Shown here: positions 21,477-33,540 of the stretch, one piece after another
Layout: every line of letters starts with the position of its first letter
Numbering within the stretch: position 1 is the first letter of the stretch
From: Populus alba
Lineage: Eukaryota; Streptophyta; Magnoliopsida; Malpighiales; Salicaceae
Assembly (NCBI RefSeq): GCF_005239225.2
Contig: NC_133302.1
Coordinates: 12,061,991 to 12,125,990 of the forward strand
DNA: 64,000 nt
Reading direction: 5' to 3'
Notes under the pieces: model-generated
What the model saw: only the letters and a program-made list of their open reading frames with translations
The model's database searches: none
Told to the model about the DNA's origin: nothing
Translations under genes and position numbers: made by a program

Positions 21477-22918
21477 TTGAGTATTCATTTATAGTTTCTT
21501 TCACTATAATTGTTCTGGTTAGCTTGACATTTTTGTCTGAGTTTGTTTTCCTTGCATTTTGCAAAAAAAAGTTCTGCAATGTGCATGTTGTATAGGGATT
21601 CTGTGGAATCACAAAGTTCTGTGCTTAATTTCAATATTATTATACTCAAGTTGTTAATTCTATATTATTAGTTATTTCAAAAACCATTTAAAGCTTTAAA
21701 CTACATCATAACAAATGAGACTAGTATGGTAAGATGTTATACTTAGCTCTTACATATCTTGATCGTAAGACATTTACGGCCTGTAATGCTAGCATTTTCA
21801 GGAATAACATCAATGACTTTCATCATCATCAATGGACTAACATTTACTTTGAGAAATAGTAGAGCATGTATCACGAGTTGTAAAAATCAGGTTAAAATTT
21901 CAAGTCAATCATAGAGTTCGAGAAGATCTTATAATACAGGCTTGTAGATGCAATATGAATTTTGTTATTTGTTGTCTTTTATCTTATAGACTATCTATTT
22001 GAAGAAGATTCTTTTCCTGATAATGTAAGGATATTTAATAGCTACTTTTGAGAGATTTCTTAATTATACAAGGACTCTTGATGGCAGAAATAAAGGTTTC
22101 ATTGTGTTGTAGGGATTATTTAATAAAATTCTAGCTATAAAAGAAAACCTTCTAGTCTATAAAGGGAAATCAACCTCATTATTATTTGTCCATTTTTTTC
22201 AAGGATTTCCTTACATACAAGGTTTATTATGGGTAGCTACTTAAGGGAAACAAATTAGTAATTAAATTCAAATGTTTTCATGCTTGGAGAGGACATTATT
22301 TGTTATTTGTTTTATTGTCCTATTGACTTTCTATTTGAAGAAGATTCTTGTTATAATAGGAATCCAAAGTGTTTTGTAATTTTTTTAATGTTTTTGTTTT
22401 TTTTTTATTAATGTAAGTCTAAGACTAATTGCCGACAACCCTACCATCCAATAAAAAATAGAAAGAATGCTTTCCAATCAACAACATCTCTTTTACTTAG
22501 CATTGCCTAATTTTGACCAAAACCAGCCACCATGTTAGTAACATCTCCAATTAGATGCATCTCTAGCAATGCCACCAAATAAGCCCTATAAACTCAAATC
22601 GACATTTTTTTTCTTCCTTGTATCCACCGTAGTGTCACAACCATAAATCCATGAGACCAAACCTAATACCCAAATCATTTGCCTTATCCCTTGAATCCTT
22701 TATCAACCCAAGATGGCCACCCTACTATTTCTTTGATTTGAAGTGGAGATCTAGTGAAAATCATAAGGCTAAACTGACTGAACATTCCTTTGGAGACCTT
22801 GATTTTTTTTTTCTCATGTTACTTTGTTGTAAACTCTAAAAGAAATTTGTAAATCAATTAGTATGAATTTTTAGTTAAGCACAATCTATATCTAAGCAGA
22901 AGATTACAAAAAATCTAA
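21477..22918. other. Intergenic DNA with an old LTR remnant
   Basis: From about 21885 to 22240 the sequence parallels the TGATACGG-family LTR at low similarity ('ggttaaaatttcaagtcaatc', 'gattcttttcctgataatgtaagg', 'aaggtttattatgggtagctac'). It is an ancient, indel-rich copy. The remainder has no supported gene. Confidence 0.5.
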
Positions 22919-23904
22919 GATGAGAGTAGGGCTGAGCATTTCCGGTTCGGTCCGGTTTTGAACCAAAATAAACAACCAAACCGAATTTTTTTTAAAAAAA
23001 AAATTTTTTTTTGAATCGAACCGAACCGAAAACCGGTTTAAACCGATTAATTTCGGTTCGGTCCGGTTCGGTTTTTTTCCCTTCCAAACCGGTTCAAACC
23101 GATGGTCCTCTACCAACACTAGCAATATTCCTCCCTCTGTAGATCCATCAACACAACCAAATCCAATCCACATTGTAGATCAGGTTGTCTACCACAAATC
23201 CCATTTTGTTTCAATTTCCTTCACCCCACGATGCGTCATTAATGTTAAGGAAACCCATCACCAACAGTCTAACAATGGCGAGACTGTTGGTGTTCTTATT
23301 CCACCAAACACAGAGCAAAAAAAATAAAACAATAATTATCAAAGAAAAGGAAAACCCAAAAACCAGAGAGGGGAAGAACAAGAAACAACAAAGGAGAGAG
23401 AGGATCGGGGTTCCATCCATCAAGATCCAACAAAAACAAACAAACACTCATCTCTCACAAAAAATCCATTGTTGATTAATATATGCTTTACCAAGAACTA
23501 GTGATTTCCTGGAAGAAGCCACAACAAGACAAAAGTCCCATAAAGATTAAAGAGTAGAGGGATGGGAGAAAAAATCAACACGGAGAGCAAAGTGAGATAA
23601 TGAGAGAATGAGATGCAGAGAAGATTGTTGGGGGGGGGCCGCTTATGTTGCTTTAGGGTTAGGAAATATTCTATTTATAGTTGGTTTTTTTTTTTAAGTG
23701 CTGGTTAGTTGAACCGGTTCGGTTCAGTTCGGTTCAATCGGTTTCAGACTTTAGAAACCGAAACCGAACCGAACCGGAATTTTTTTGTGATTTTTTAATC
23801 GGTTTTTTCGGTTTTTTTTTTCAGTTCGGTTTTTTCGGTTTTTTTTTCCCGGTTTTCTCGGTTTAATCGGTTTATCGGTTTTTTTGCTCACCCCTAGATG
23901 AGAG
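22919..23904. mobile_element. Non-autonomous hAT-like DNA transposon
   Basis: The element proper is 22927-23896. Its ends are TAGGGCTGAGCA and, on the other side, TGCTCACCCCTA, giving 12-bp terminal inverted repeats with one mismatch. They are flanked by a perfect 8-bp duplication GATGAGAG at 22919-22926 and 23897-23904, which is the hAT hallmark. Both subterminal regions are packed with CGGTTCGG/AACCGAACCG motifs in opposite orientations over about 180-200 bp each. The central 580 bp shows no transposase. Short frames in it have no recognisable domain. Confidence 0.85.
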
Positions 23905-24690
23905 CATTTGAATTTGCTAATAATAATAAATCAAAATCTAGTTGAAAACTTTTGAGTGATAAATAATTTTAAAAATCATAAAATCAACCCTATGGAATCT
24001 ATAGGTATTTACTTTTTATTAAGTACATTATTGTTATTATTTTATGAAAAACCCTTAGGAACCTGATTCATCAAGGAGGAAGCTAGCTTTAGGCTAGTCA
24101 TTTTTGTGCGGGTTGAAATTTAAAACAACCGGTAAATAAAACACCAAATACCTTGTGAAACCAAATGAGATAGCAGAAGCTTATTTACACCACCGGGAGA
24201 TGGTGCACATGTCATCCAAAGTGCACAACGCTGACCATGCATCAATAACTTTTTGCATTTAAAAATCATGAATTAAATGCTAAATTACATTACAACTCTC
24301 AACCAAACCAATAATTACAAAAAAAAAAAAAAAAAAACTATGAGAAAAAGACACTAAAACCCTTGTTTCAATTGCATAATTTTTTTGTCCTTCAAGTCAT
24401 ATATGTAATCTTACTATATTCTAAAAAAGAAAAAGACAACACCCTTGCCCTACAATGTATATTTTTTTATCCTAAGGGTATTTTGGTTCTTTTACTATTC
24501 ATAAACATATTGAAAAGATAGAAATACTCCTAGACTAATGACTAATTATTGTATGAAAAGACAAAAATACCTTTGGTTTAAAGGTAAGCAATTTTTCTTG
24601 AGAACTATATATATTTAAAATACTCATCACTCAAAAAATTTAAAACACTCATCACTATATTATATAATAGGGAGACAACAAATAAATAAG

Positions 24691-24729
<39 letters not shown>

Positions 24730-25300
24730 ATAAATCACAATGAAAAACAAACTTACCATCACAATTAGTTTTCGAACTAAAAGGGGCTCGATGCATGGGG
24801 ATGTGCTATCCATGTTTTGGATAAGGAAATCCTTACACACCAAACACACACTCTCTTACTAGTCCAGCACAATACGCTTTTCAAGCACGTGATAGCGAAG
24901 CCCCTCTCACTTTTCCCTAATGAAAGCAGCAATTCCACAACTTGACCTACAAAACATAAGATATTAATGATGTTTCCTTGTCGAGAAAAGAACACATAAA
25001 ATAATCAAGAAACCCTCTTCTTTCAAGAAACCCAACTGCCATTAGTGCAATCCAAGTGATCCCTCAAACTTGGAACATGGTAAGCAAATAAAAAAATATA
25101 TTACTAATGGGATACCTGATACATCATATTCTTGAAAGTAGGACACCACCAGAAAAAAAACAATAGATTAAACCAAACCACAAAGTTGAGCAACAAAAAA
25201 ATAAACCCCAAAAATACTCTTAAACTAAATTCAGTTCCTTTAATTTACAATACAGATAAAATAAAAGATTATTAGCCATAATGGATAACAAAAATCCATA
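23905..25300. other. AT-rich intergenic DNA with TA microsatellite
   Basis: I see no gene. A (TA)n run of about 32 bp lies at 24693-24724. Small poly(A) tracts occur at about 24319-24337. Confidence 0.6.
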
Positions 25301-25324
25301 AAGTAATGGCAAAACTATACATTT

Positions 25325-25435
25325 TCTAACTGGCAGCAGAGATCATGATTCTTAGAAGCCTCTTGACAAGATTTATGAAGATCATGCTCTAGTGCAATGA
25401 CTTTTGCACGTAAAGATATGAGCTCCTCCTAAATC
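25325..25435 (-). pseudogene. Unassigned coiled-coil exon-like fragment
   Basis: The minus frame reads EELISLRAKVIALEHDLHKS followed by CQEASKNHDLCCQLEN, a heptad-like helix. I do not recognise the protein. It lies just downstream of the SMC3 relics but does not match SMC3 as I know it. Confidence 0.3.
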
Positions 25436-26300
25436 GAGTTGAAATAGAAATGTATTGTTAAAACATGTTGTGCCTCAAGGAAATCATTCCACAAATTACA
25501 ACGGCAAAAACATGAATAATTTAACACTAAATCATCGAACTGATACCTCTAAAGATGAGAAATCACAATTTTAGAAGTGCTCTTTGGGCCTGTTATCCTA
25601 TGTAAAGAATATATATGTCATTCTAGATAGATTTATATAGACCACATTCCTACAACTCTCAACATTAAGTTGTAGATTAGTAGTTCAGTATGTATGATGA
25701 ACATTTCCAGTTGTGGTCTTTGCACCCAAAGTATAATGGGTCTAGACAACAAATTTAGTTCCCTACAATCAATTACAAAAATTTATCAATGCAATAAGCA
25801 ACAATGAATTCCAAAACAAAACTAGCCACCTAAAGATCCATGGGAACAATGATAAATGGCCTCCAAACCAAATTCAATTGAAGCATAACAAAACATTTAC
25901 AAGTCACTACAATCTCTTCTCATGGCTATGATAATAAACATTAAATGAATAGTAAGTGTTATGAGCTTGTTACTGAAGCTCACCTTTTGTTTTTCTCTCA
26001 CAACCATCAACCAGCTACAGTCACAAGAAACTAGCACAACTCTGCAACCTAGAAAGTTAAACAAAGAAAATTTTGCTTTCCAATAAAATTTCTTATCTAT
26101 TTTTGTCCTCGTTAAATGATGTCCACTTCCTTTCTGGTTAAAAATGGTTGATGATATCCAAAAATATTGATCAATAAGTTGTGATTGAGTTGGAAAAAGA
26201 GCAATTTAGGCATCACGTTGCATAATATGTCCTTTTTTATACATCTATCTTGTTTCTGCAAAAAAATAAACACATATAACTGAGCGACAACATATTCATA

Positions 26301-27602
26301 CCTTCATTTTCACAGTAACATATTTCCCTCCAGATTTGCTTCATGGCATCCATCGTCACAATTATCATCTTCGTGATGAACATCTTGTCAAGATACCACA
26401 AAATTTATAGAAATGTTTCAACGACTATCTAGATTGACCATAAATGTATGACATTAAACTTTAAAATGCACTCATATGGTTATCTCAAAAATTCAACATG
26501 AAAGACCAAAATATACTAATTAAACTTGGAAAACAATAAAAAGACAAAGGAAGAACGTCAAGGCATTGCATAAGACTAGCAAGGGAAAAATGAGCGATTG
26601 GAGTAAATAAAAGAACAAATGAAATTAAGACATAAAAGGCTCCTTTAACTAACCTTTTTCTTCATCATAACCAAATAACCATGACCACCTTGCACAAGTT
26701 CAGAGAATACTTCGTTGAAGTGCTGAACAACTCCTTTGAAAGTAAGATTTATTAATTCATCATTTTGCTGATCTAAAACAGATATAAGTTCTTTTATTTT
26801 CTGCACATAATTATTGAAGTAAAAACATAATCTTGTTGAAGTGAAGATACATAAATCATAATCTCACGTTAAAAACAGTAAAAACAACAAAAGACATTTA
26901 AGTAATAAAATCCAGTAGCATAGTCCCTCGTCACTTGCTCAGGTTCAGCTTGCCTTTTCTAGAGTTCCTCCTGTTTCTCAATGATATTTAAAACATTTCG
27001 GCTGGCAAATCAGGCAAGATAAATAGATTTAAAACATTGATTACAAGACATAATAGTTTAACAATACATTAAAAGCCAAAAACAAAAAATTGAAGTTGGG
27101 ACTAAAACAAGTTCACAGTTAGTCATTTATCACATAAAAACACAATAAAGCAAATTCACAGTTCAAAGTTCTTGTGAACTTGAACAAATAATATGCTAGA
27201 GAGGTTAATCATTTCTTTAGATATAGCTCCTGTTAAGTCCAATTTACTAAAGATACCTAAACAATTCAAAAAAGATAATAAAAAAGAAAAAAAAACCTCA
27301 ACATTGTGTTTTGATCATGGAATTATCTTATAAGAGGGCCTAGTCCTTTCCTAATTAAATGATGAGCATGAGATAAGAAAGTGCCACCTATATGAAGATT
27401 TTGACAATACCATCATACATCCGCATTGATGTTAAAGTATCATAATAGACTAATCTGAACTCTTGTCAGTGCCAAATTTAAAGAAAAAGGACGTTGTAAA
27501 TCATCATTTTTCTTTTGCAGCCTTTTATCACGAGTAGCTTTGCTGGAAAAGGGGTTGTTCGACCTTGTTTTTTGATAAAGGATGCTCAGCTGCTTTTCAC
27601 GC
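26301..27602 (-). pseudogene. SMC3: SMC3 relic, block 1 (hinge-distal coil to ATPase-head approach)
   Basis: Reading down the minus strand: 27600-27515 gives EKQLSILYQK...FSSKATRDKRLQK. 26985-26940 gives EKQEEL*KRQAE with a stop. 26802-26655 gives KIKELISVLDQQNDELINLT, then FKGVVQHFNEVFSELVQGGH and GYLVMMKKK. 26383-26301 gives HHEDDNCDDGCHEANLEG and then KYVTVKMK after a frameshift. These are recognisable segments of plant SMC3, the cohesin ATPase subunit that closes the ring around sister chromatids. They are separated by AT-rich introns. Exons between the first two are missing, and stops and frameshifts are present, so the block is a decayed partial copy. Confidence 0.8.
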
Positions 27603-28139
27603 TACATTATACTGCAAGTTGCCAAAACTGTTTATGAAAGAAAGACACTGCACAAAGCAAAAGTCCTACCAAATAAAATTGCTTTTTTGGCAGAGACATA
27701 ACCATCAAGATAAGGAAAGAAAATATAGCTCTTTACCATTGAGAAAAGTCTCCAATGGAAACTCCTAAGCAGTATAATTTTTGCCATTGAATTTGACACA
27801 AACATTATATGATTTCTCCATAAGGACTAAGACTACGATTGAGAGAGAAAACCATGGTTGGGAGTTCTTAGAAAACTATGACTGAGAGGGCTCTGATCCA
27901 ATGATAAAATAGTTAGAATTTAGAATGAATTACATTTCAGCAGGTCACCATTACATATTAGGCCAATTACTGGTTTATATAAGGAAACTATACAGGGAAA
28001 CCAGGCTGGCTACCGGTTATAGAAGGAAACCAAAAAACAAGAGTGATCTTAGGAAGTTATTCATGGTAAGCTAAATCTTCTTTCCTATGAGAGTATATAA
28101 GGCCTATATGGTAAGCTAATTATGGATTCTATTGATAGT

Positions 28140-30540
28140 TCATGCATCATAAACATGTATAAGGATCATCATGTAAAATAACATATAGGATTTTTATCGT
28201 GACCGTCCACAGTTATGCAGTTTGTGGACACATCCAAATCTCAACAGATCATAATTTAGGAAAATACTTAGGAGAATAAGAAGAATAATCAATGATATAA
28301 GCATGCAGGCCATTGTAGGAGTCACATCAACATCACTAACAATTTAGCTTATGTAAATTTTTAAAAAGTACACACATTTATAGACAAGCTTTAAAGCATA
28401 AACAAAGCTCCACCAGTATCAAAGAACATGCCAGTCAAATAATTAAGTTACTTACAAATATCACATCAATGAAAAAGCGTATATGTAGGTACTTTATATC
28501 CTTGCTTACTTTTATAGTTAGGACTAATCGACCACAATTATCAAATTAAAACTTTTTTCTCACAACTATCCATCCATGGATTCCAAAAGCAATCACTAAA
28601 AAGGATCACACCAAAAACTTTCAACCTAAATTTGCAGAAAACATCAACAATCAATTGTCAAAACATGTAGAGTTATAACCTTCTAGAACCAAATAGCACA
28701 AGTAATTAATGAGTTTTCAGTTGTGTGGAGACCAATATATAAATTATTAACAACAAAACTCGAATCAAAGTTTTTGATGGATCAATACTATTTCAGTTAG
28801 AACAAGCACGATGGAGAACTCACTTGCACAAATCCTAGGGAAAATTAGAAGAAAACTTCAACTTCTTTATTAAAGGTACCATATCATAATCATATGGATA
28901 AGTTACACATTTATCCTTACTTGTCAAGTGGGATAAAAGTGGCTTGTCCTCATTTCAAAGCATTAAGGTGCCTAATTATCTGAGTTGATATGTTATTATA
29001 CCCAACCACCACATGAAATAAGTTGCTCGAAATACATATTGATATGAAATACATCATTCAAACGATAAAGTGACCATGGCAGAAGGTCAAGAGACTGGTA
29101 GTGATTATGCCAGACCATTTAGCAAATTAGGAGCACAATTCTAAGAGAGAAAATATTTAACATAATAGAATAGATGATACGGTTCAGCCCTGTGATACGA
29201 CCCAAGTAAGGTCAGATTCGGATTTTGGTGTAAAAAGCGCAGCAGTCCAGGTTCACGGCAACAATCATAATCCTCAATCCGACCGTTGGATCGGGTTAAT
29301 ATTTTATGTGGACTCTCCAGACATGTTCTACTCTCTTGGGTTAAAAATTCAAGTCAATCTGAGTTTGGGAAGGAACCGCAATACTGGTCAACGGAGGTTG
29401 TATGGATTTTGTTATTTACTTCCATTTGACTTGTGGACTTCCTATTTGGTTAGGATTCTTTTCCTACAAGGATGTGGCAGCTGGTTTTGGGAATTTCCTA
29501 GTTCCACAAGGATCTTTAATGAGCTGCAATATAATCTACAAGTGTGGCGGTGATTCATTAATGTTTCAGAATCCTTTTCTTATAAGGATTCCTTATTCAT
29601 CCTAGCTACACAAGGAAAGAAGGGCTGATGGTATTTAATGACATATTAGTTTTTTTTTATTATTTTCTTTAATGTTTGGGCTTAATTAAAACTTTGTTTT
29701 GAGCTAGGATCCTAGGCTTGTTTGGATCAGGTTATGGGCTTTTCAGTTTAGGGTTTTGGGCCAGTTTTGAGTGGACCTCATATAAGTCCACATAAGGGGT
29801 CCATTAGGGTTCACTTTTTAAGAACTATTTAAACTCATGTAGGCCAAAATTTCGACAGCTTTGATGATTATTATTCTGAATTTTTCAGTTTTAACGTGGG
29901 AGAGTGATTCTTACATTCTTCAGTTCTTGAACGAACTGAATTTGACTTATCGAAGATTAACTGGCTTCGTGGCGTCATTCTACTCATTCCAATAGTGTTG
30001 GTGCCTTAGGGCAAGTTTCCATTATGTCACACTCCTATCAGACCTATTTCGGCTTTCTGGGATCAGATCTCAATCTTGATTGTGGGTTGCGTGACCACGT
30101 GATCACGAGGTTCGCATCAATAAACGAGGTAAATTACCTGCATAATGTCATGGGTTATTATAAGAATGATGCAAGAAGCCAAGTGAGGAATACCTGAACT
30201 AATCCAAGAAGTTGAGCAGACAAAGAACCTATTAAAAATAGGAAAAGAAAAATCAATTATGTTTTGGTTAAAATATGCAACCATATAGAGAAGTTTTCTA
30301 TGAAGATGTCTTAATAATTGAAAAGGCCAAAGCACAAAACATTCAGAGCAAGGAAACACGCAAAATTGCAAAAACATCACCCAACAACAAATAAAGGAAA
30401 TAAAAAACCCTAGAAATCCACAAGAAGCATCCTTGAATCTCTAATGAAAGTAGAATGTTGATATCCACGAGTAAGGAAACAAGTAAAATTTCAAAAAATC
30501 AAATTTCACTCGACAAGCATCTAGCATTAAGACTAAAAAA
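28140..30540. repeat. Duplicated segment, copy A (carries the solo LTR)
   Basis: Landmarks occur in the same order in three places. 'cataaacatgtataaggatcatc' is at about 28148, 36378 and 45405. 'ttcaaaaagtacacacatttatagac' is near 28361, 36602 and 45622. 'aaagcattaaggtgcctaatt' is at about 28959, 37467 and 46483. 'gaatgatgcaagaag' is at about 30162, 37654 and 46729. Copies B and C extend from about 36370 and 45395. This non-coding sequence lies between the SMC3 exon relics and corresponds to duplicated introns. Confidence 0.8.
29175..30119 (+). repeat. Solo LTR of the TGATACGG family with target duplication
   Basis: A complete LTR runs from TGATACGGTTCAGCC to GAGGTTCGCATCA with no internal region. 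The flanks are ATAGA (29170-29174) and ATAAA (30120-30124), a 5-bp duplication with one mismatch. The paralogous segments at about 37610 and 46687 show the same flanking sequence without the LTR ('aatagactaggtaaattacc'), which is the empty site. The frame in the first 380 bp of the LTR is open from its first base to a TGA at 29551-29553. Confidence 0.92.
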
Positions 30541-30989
30541 TATGTGTGCCTATACAGGTTCCTCAAATCCTACACCAGGTCAAATCAAAGCACGTATAAA
30601 ATCCCTAACAAATTAATTTAAGTAACAAAATACCCAAATAATTCTTAAATAATGATGTCTTAATTACTTATTTACAAATTCTCCATCTACTAGACTGTGT
30701 TTTATTATTATCTACCATGTTAGCTATATGCATTAGTTTATTGACAGTAGAGGACAAAAACCTAATATTAGGCGCTTTCAGCTGAAATTATAGCTTAGGT
30801 AGTAATATGTAGAAAATTTAAATTGATGAGATACTTTACATTTTAGCATACACACGCATCATCCTGAAAGCAAAGCACATGTTAAATAAAAGCATTCAGC
30901 ATTCTTTATCCCAAAAAAATAATTAACTTTTTTCGTTTTGCTAGAGTTTGATACCTTGGCTTGGATATGTCCAGAAATTCACTCTAGCA

Positions 30990-31299
30990 GGTCTTTCACA
31001 TCAAGCTCGAGCTCAGACTGTTTTTTTATAGCTTATGTTTGTCGTTGAAGTAAAGATACATAAATCATAATGTCACGTTAAAAACAATAAGTACAACAGA
31101 AGACATTTAACCATTAAAATCGAGTACTATAGTACCTCGTCACTTGCCTCAAGTTCAGCTTGCCTTCTCTAGAGTTCCTCTCGTTTCTCAGTGAGACTTA
31201 CATGTTGATCTAGTGCCTTTTTGTTTACATGGCTGAACTATTGATTATTGCACCCATGAAGCATTTTATGCAACTCCTTCACACTCCACTTATACCTAC
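30990..31299 (-). pseudogene. SMC3: SMC3 relic, block 2, cut by the copia element
   Basis: 31299-31140 on the minus strand reads VKELHKMLHGCNN, a stop, then FSHVNKKALDQHVSLTEKRE and RRQAELEASDE. This corresponds to the SMC3 coil segment just before KIKELISVLD. 31033-30990 reads AIKKQSELELDVKDL, which belongs earlier in SMC3, so exon order is scrambled. The first exon continues on the far side of the copia insertion at 35604-35645 (SDMLSFIGTCRYK-like). Internal stops show it is dead. Confidence 0.78.
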
Positions 31300-31640
31300 T
31301 GTTGGTGGGAGAAACCACTGGTGGTGGCTTTGAAACACTCAGAGGGGATAAAACACAAAGTTTTATTACAAAAACACATGCTTACAAATAATCAACAAAA
31401 ACTTAACACAATACACACCCTCTCTCTCTCTCTCTCTTTCTCTTTATAGTGTTTCTCTCAATTCTGTCCACAATATAACATAAGTTGAGCACTCTATTTA
31501 TACACGAATTCAAAACAAGAAAATTCAACCTTCAAGTGTGAAGGCGGCTGGCGGCTGTGGCGGCTGGTGGCTGGTTGGCGACTAGTGGCTGGTGGCTGGT
31601 TGCCTTCCTTGACCTTCTGGATTGAGTTTAATATTCAACA
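31300..31640 (-). repeat. 3' LTR of the copia element
   Basis: 341 bp. It differs from the other LTR mainly by an expanded GGCTGGCGGCTGGTGG stretch at about 31548-31600 and by a longer (CT)n tract at 31420-31438. Confidence 0.9.
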
Positions 31641-32714
31641 AATCTCCCCTTTAAACTCAATCGAGGGATGTCATGCCAAGCATGAATACTTCTCCCTTCA
31701 ATGCCTTCTCTCTGTTTGTAGCCTTTATCCACTAATTTGGCTTTTGTCTTGTAGACCCATTTGACACCTATTGCTTTCTTCTTTTCTGGTGGATAAGTCA
31801 GCTTCCAGGTATCTTTCTTCTCAATGGCATGTATTTCTTCATCCATTGCTGTTATCCATTTCTCTTCAGTGACAGCTTCATTGAAGCTTAATGGGTCACT
31901 ATCTGCATGGAAACAAAACAAAGTTGTATCTTCCATGACTTGAGTGGCATCGTAAAGCTCTTCAAGATTTCTCATCCTTCTTGGTCCTTCTGATAAGGAT
32001 GCTGATGGTGGTGTTGATGATGATGCTTCTGGTGTGTTCCTCCTATTGAATACAGGGAATCTGTGTACCGGACTTTGTGGTTCAGCTGTTGGTACAATCG
32101 GTTCTTCTACAAGTATTGTTGGTACTTCTTCACCTTCAATGATCAAATCAGTGTTGATCCATTTGACTGCTTTTTGGTCATCATTCCATTCCCAAGATTT
32201 ATCTTCTTCAAAGATAACATCTCTACTCATAATTGCTTTCTTTGATCGGATTATACAGCTTGTATCCCATCCTTCTTTCACCATATCCGACAAAGATGCA
32301 TTTCTCGCTTTTATCATCGAGCTTTGTCCTTCTTGCATATGGGATCTTTGCATATGCCACACAACCAAAGACTCGTAGATGAGTTACACTTGGTTTGTGA
32401 CCACTCCATGCTTCTTCTGGAATGACACCTTGCAAACTTCTGGTTGGGCAGCGATGCAGTAGATACACTGCACATGATACAGCTTCAGCCCAGTATTGCT
32501 TGGGCAACTTCTTTGCTTTGAGCAGACTTCTTGCCATGTCAAGAATCGTGCGATTCTTCCTCTCAGCTACACCATTCAGCTGTGGTGTATAAGCTGGTGT
32601 TGTCTGATGTCTGATGCCTTGTTGTGTACAAAAGGCTTCAAAGTCATTTGTTGTATATTCTTCACCTTGATCAGATCTCACGGTTCTGATCATGTAGCCA
32701 CTTTGCTTCTCCAC
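31641..32714 (-). pseudogene. Copia integrase C-part and RT start with internal deletion
   Basis: 32714-32223 carries the integrase core from VRSDQGEEYTTNDF (second catalytic Asp) through NGVAERKNRT (catalytic Glu) to the C-terminal KCIFVGYGERRMGYKLYNP. 32368-31628 overlaps in another frame with the linker (RNLEELYDATQ) and the first RT residues EEKWITAMDEEIHAIEKKDT and KKAIGVKWVYKTK. It then jumps to KAKLVDKGYKQREGIEG and out to the purine tract. The RT catalytic box and RNase H are absent, so the element would need an active relative in trans. Confidence 0.88.
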
Positions 32715-33497
32715 AATTGCTTTAAAATCTTTAAAACAATTGAATACTTCTTACTTCCTCTTCAGAAAGTATATCCACGTCTTTCTACTAAAATCATCAA
32801 TAAAAGTGAGGAAGTACCTATTTTGTCCAGTCGACATAGGCGTTATTGGGCCACACACATCTGTGTGCACTAACTCCAGTGGCCTCTTTGCTTTCCAGTT
32901 GACTTATTTGGCAAAACTGGATCTGTGATGTTTGCTAAGGACACAACTCTCACAGACTTCATCTGGATGATCAATGTGAGGCAAACCTTTGACCATCTTT
33001 TTGCTTGCTAGCATCTTCAGACTCGTGAAATTCAGATGTCCAAGCCTCAGGTGCCAAAGCCATTCTTCACTGTTGCTGACGGCACTCAAACACCTTGTTG
33101 CATCATACTGGATGTTCAAAGGAAACATCCTATTCTTGGACATTTTCACATAGGCAATTAATCTCCAATTGTTGTCTCTAATTGTCAGATGAAAATTCTT
33201 CGAGTAAAAAGTATATCCTCTCTCCAAAAGTTGACCTAAGCTGATCAGGTTCTGCTTTATGGCCGGGACATAATACACATCGGCGATGTAGCTGGAATCG
33301 CCGTTCTTCAACTTGATTGGGATGCTCCCTTTACCTTTGAATGGAACCTTTGAGGTATCTCCAAAAGTAACTAGATCTTGCTTGGTCTCATCTAGATCAC
33401 CAAATAACTCTCGGTAGCCGCACATGTGATTGCTGGCTCCAGTATCTAGATACCATATATCTTCATGTTTCTTATCAAGTCCTTGTTGGACAAGCAA
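32715..33497 (-). pseudogene. Copia protease and integrase N-part
   Basis: 33497-32904 reads VQQGLDKKHEDIWYLDTGAS, NHMCG (aspartic protease active site DTGA), then SISLGQLLERGY-like text and the pre-integrase/HHCC domain (HLRLGHLNFTSLKML...VCESCVLSKH). The catalytic core start ([18 protein letters not shown]) is in another frame at about 32880-32820, followed by a stop near 32757, before the core resumes at 32714. The polyprotein is therefore frameshifted within integrase. Confidence 0.88.
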
Positions 33498-33540
33498 TGC
33501 AGCTGCTCTTGTGTCATCCTTCTCTGCAAAGTTGGCTTGC

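Noticed and set aside
23185..23475. Open frames on both strands inside the hAT-like element
   Set aside because: They are low-complexity, have no domain and mirror each other; most likely chance frames in A-rich DNA.
24655..24849. Minus-strand frame with YIYIYI repeats
   Set aside because: It is the translation of a TA microsatellite; the same applies to the frame at 60308-60514.
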